Shown here: piece by piece, positions 61,804 through 64,000 of the stretch | Position numbering within the stretch: the first letter of the stretch is position 1 | Layout of the letters: each line of letters opens with the position of its first letter | From: Methylobacterium sp. J-067 | Lineage (GTDB): Bacteria > Pseudomonadota > Alphaproteobacteria > Rhizobiales > Beijerinckiaceae | Assembly: GCF_022829465.1 (NCBI RefSeq) | Contig: NZ_JAKSXZ010000092.1 | Location: 186,001-250,000, forward strand | Length of the DNA: 64,000 nt | Direction: 5' to 3' | Notes under the pieces: generated by a model | Databases searched by the model: none | Told to the model about the DNA's origin: nothing | Seen by the model: the letters and a program-made list of their open reading frames with translations, nothing else | Made by a program: the position numbers and the translations under genes

Positions 61804-64000
61804 GGCTCGGGCTCCGGCTCGGGCTGGCTCTCCGCCTCCGGCAGGAAGGGCAGGCGCAGCCGCGCGGCGTAGGGGTAGATCGCCGGCAGGACCACGAGGG
61901 TCAGCAGCGTCGCGGAGACGAGGCCGCCGATCACCACCGTGGCGAGCGGCCGCTGCACCTCCGCCCCCGCGCTGGTCGAGAGCGCCATCGGCAGGAAGCC
62001 GAGGGTTGCGACGAGGGCCGTCATCATCACGGGGCGCAGGCGGGATTCGGCGGCCTCCGTCGCCGCGTCGCGGGGGCTCAGCCCCTCGCGTTCGAGGTCG
62101 TGGATGGTGTTCGTGAGCACGACGCCGTTCAGGATCGCGATGCCGAAGGTCGCGATGAAGCCGATGGCCGCCGAGATCGAGAAGGGCAGGCCCCGCAGGT
62201 AGAGGGCGAGGATGCCCCCCGTCGCCGCGATGGGCACGTTGAGGAAGATCAGGCCGGCGAGGCGGATGTCGCCGAACATCACCACGAGCAGCACGAGGAT
62301 CGCGGCCAAGGCCGCCGGCACGACGAGGATCAGCCGGGCGGTCGCCTCCTGCAGGTTCTGGAACTGGCCGCCCCATTCGAGGGAGTAGCGCGGTGGCAGC
62401 GTCACCTGCGCCTTCACGGCGGCCTGGGCCGCGTCCACGAAGCTCTGCGCGTCGCGGCCGCGCACGTTGGCCTGCACGGAGATGCGCCGTTGCAGGCTGT
62501 CGCGGCTGATCTGCGCCGGGCCGGAGGCGACCTCGACGCTGGCCACCATGGAGAGCGGCATCATCATCTTGCCCGAGCCGCCCACCGGCAGGGTGCGGAT
62601 GCGTTCGATGTCGCTGCGGTCGGCGGGATCGAGGCGCACGACGATGTCGGTGATGGAGTTGTCGTCGCCATAGACGACGCCGCTGGTACGCCCGCCGATG
62701 CTCCTCACCACGTCGAGCACGTCGGAGACGTTGATGCCGTAGCGGGCGGCCTTGGCGCGGTCGATCGCGACGGTGAGGGTCGGCATCCCGGCCTGGGCCT
62801 CGGCCTTCACGTCGGCGGCGCCGGGCACGGCGGAGACCACCTTCACGATCTCGTCGGCCTTGCTCGCCAGCACCTTCAGGTCGTCGCCGTAGAGCTTGAT
62901 CGCCACGTCGCCGCGCACGCCCTGGAGGAGGTCCTCCATGCGCATCTGGATCGGCTGCGAGAAGGAATAGGCGACGCCCGGCACCTCCGCCTGCAGGCGC
63001 TTGTCGAAGGCGGCGACGAGCCCGTCCTGGCTGTCGGCGGTCGTCCAGGTGGCGGGATCGGTGAGGGTGATGAAGCTGTCGGTGGATTCGACGCCCATCG
63101 GGTCCGTCGGGATCTCGGCGCTGCCGGTGAGGGAGACGACCTTCTTCACCTCGGGGAAGGATTTCAGCACCGCCTCGATCCGGTGCACGGTCTTGAGCGA
63201 GGCGTCGAGGTTGATGCCCGGCAGCTTCTCCGAGGTGATGACGATGGAGCCCTCGGCCAGTTGCGGCAGGAACTCGCCGCCGAGCCGCGTGGCGAGGAGG
63301 CACGAGCCCGCGAAGAGCGAGAGCGTCAGCAGCAGGGTGATCCCGGCATGGCGCTCGGCGAGCCGCAGCACCGGGGTGTAGGCGCGGCGCATCCCGTGGA
63401 CGAGGCGGGTCTCGTGCTCCCCGAGCCCCTTGCCGGACAGGAAGAGCGCGGCCAGCGCCGGCATCAGCGTCATGGTGACGATCAGCGAGCCGCCGAGCGC
63501 CAGGATGACCGTGAGCGCCATCGGCACGAACATCTTTCCCGCCACGCCCTGGAGCGCCAGGATCGGCACGTAGACGACGATGATGATCGCCACCGCGAAC
63601 ATCACCGGCTTGGCGACGGCGGCGGCGGCCTCGCTCACCACGGCGAGGGGCGGCCGGTCGGGATGGGCGCCCCGCGCGCGCAGCACGTTCTCGATCATCA
63701 CCACCGAGCCGTCGACGATCAGCCCGAAATCGATGGCCCCGAGGCTCATCAGGTTGCCGGAGAGGCCGATCAGCCGCATCCCCGCGAAGGCCATCAGCAT
63801 GGAGAGCGGGATCGCCGCCGCCACGATCAGCCCGGCGCGCAGGTTCCCGAGGAGGAGCAGCAGCACCACGATGACCAGGGCCGCCCCTTCGAGGAGGTTG
63901 TGCGCCACGGTGTGGATCGTGCGGTCCACCAGGGCGCTGCGATCGTAATAGGGGACGATCGAGACGCCGGGCGGCAGCTCGCTTCGAAGGGAGTCGATGG
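61779..64000 (-). CDS. CzcA/CusA-type heavy-metal efflux RND pump, 5-prime part missing
   Basis: The C-terminal 740 residues of a heavy-metal efflux RND inner-membrane pump; the start lies beyond the window. The membrane part begins LVIVVLLLLLGNLRAGLIVAAAIPLSMLMAFAGM, and the fourth helix motif is DFGLIVDGSVVMIEN, which is the CzcA-type (cobalt-zinc-cadmium) pattern rather than the CusA copper-silver form. SLTGSAEIPTDPMGVESTDSFITL and GVRGDVAIKLYGDDL are porter-domain motifs. The C-terminal tail is Arg/Pro-rich (PEPEPEPYRRRSRM). A CzcB-type adaptor is probably beyond the window. Metal specificity is inferred. Confidence 0.9.
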   Translation of the reverse strand, partial: IDSLRSELPPGVSIVPYYDRSALVDRTIHTVAHNLLEGAALVIVVLLLLLGNLRAGLIVAAAIPLSMLMAFAGMRLIGLSGNLMSLGAIDFGLIVDGSVVMIENVLRARGAHPDRPPLAVVSEAAAAVAKPVMFAVAIIIVVYVPILALQGVAGKMFVPMALTVILALGGSLIVTMTLMPALAALFLSGKGLGEHETRLVHGMRRAYTPVLRLAERHAGITLLLTLSLFAGSCLLATRLGGEFLPQLAEGSIVITSEKLPGINLDASLKTVHRIEAVLKSFPEVKKVVSLTGSAEIPTDPMGVESTDSFITLTDPATWTTADSQDGLVAAFDKRLQAEVPGVAYSFSQPIQMRMEDLLQGVRGDVAIKLYGDDLKVLASKADEIVKVVSAVPGAADVKAEAQAGMPTLTVAIDRAKAARYGINVSDVLDVVRSIGGRTSGVVYGDDNSITDIVVRLDPADRSDIERIRTLPVGGSGKMMMPLSMVASVEVASGPAQISRDSLQRRISVQANVRGRDAQSFVDAAQAAVKAQVTLPPRYSLEWGGQFQNLQEATARLILVVPAALAAILVLLVVMFGDIRLAGLIFLNVPIAATGGILALYLRGLPFSISAAIGFIATFGIAILNGVVLTNTIHDLEREGLSPRDAATEAAESRLRPVMMTALVATLGFLPMALSTSAGAEVQRPLATVVIGGLVSATLLTLVVLPAIYPYAARLRLPFLPEAESQPEPEPEPYRRRSRM

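Overview
The window is high-GC DNA from an alphaproteobacterium of the Rhizobiales/Hyphomicrobiales. The most likely source is the Methylobacterium/Methylorubrum group. This rests on the aerobic cobaltochelatase pair CobS/CobT, a CarD regulator beside a group-2 RpoH sigma factor, an EcfG-type promoter, a CtrA-type box, and a double-hairpin intergenic element of a kind I associate with Methylobacterium. The species assignment is inference. No mobile element, CRISPR array, rRNA gene or convincing tRNA gene is present.

Layout. 1-9.6 kb: the end of cheR, an FkbM-type methyltransferase, a lipid kinase, three envelope proteins, then a very long ORF that joins an inner-membrane PepSY protein to an outer-membrane TonB receptor, ending against a convergent SCO copper chaperone. 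9.7-15.0 kb: a complete minus-strand sulfonate-sulfur operon (FMN reductase, two SsuA-like binding proteins, SsuC, SsuB, SsuD). 15.4-20.6 kb: an MDR oxidoreductase, small secreted proteins, a Cache-domain protein, MsrQ without MsrP, and an aldo/keto reductase. 20.6-22.6 kb: three tandem, apparently paralogous coiled-coil proteins of unknown function behind a CtrA-type box. 22.9-26.4 kb: a minus-strand operon of two tandem beta-propeller glycosidase-like proteins, a methyltransferase and a spermidine-synthase-like protein.

26.5-34.6 kb: the translation/transcription operon rimP-nusA-ylxR/L7Ae-infB-rbfA-truB, with a terminator-like hairpin just before rimP. 34.6-39.3 kb: a flavin disulfide oxidoreductase, then a phytochrome histidine kinase with an N-terminal photoactive-yellow-protein-like domain that lacks the chromophore cysteine, followed at once by a biliverdin-producing heme oxygenase. 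39.3-44.2 kb (minus): bolA, arfB, mutM, mltG, yicC, gmk. 44.3-48.0 kb: a J-domain protein and cobS-cobT. 48.0-50.7 kb: a DUF1348 protein, rpmB and small proteins.

50.8-57.1 kb: an SUV3-like RNA helicase, Hsp15, ferredoxin FdxA, CarD and RpoH, the last behind a strong EcfG-type promoter that would place it in the general stress response. 57.1-64 kb: an MFS transporter, SecB, a Tim44-like protein, MltA and an Smr-domain protein, and the 3-prime part of a CzcA-type metal efflux pump that runs off the window. Most of this is conserved core chromosome. The most interesting points are the PepSY-TonB fusion, the degenerate PYP domain on the phytochrome, the CtrA-boxed coiled-coil triad, the EcfG promoter of rpoH and the pre-rimP hairpin.
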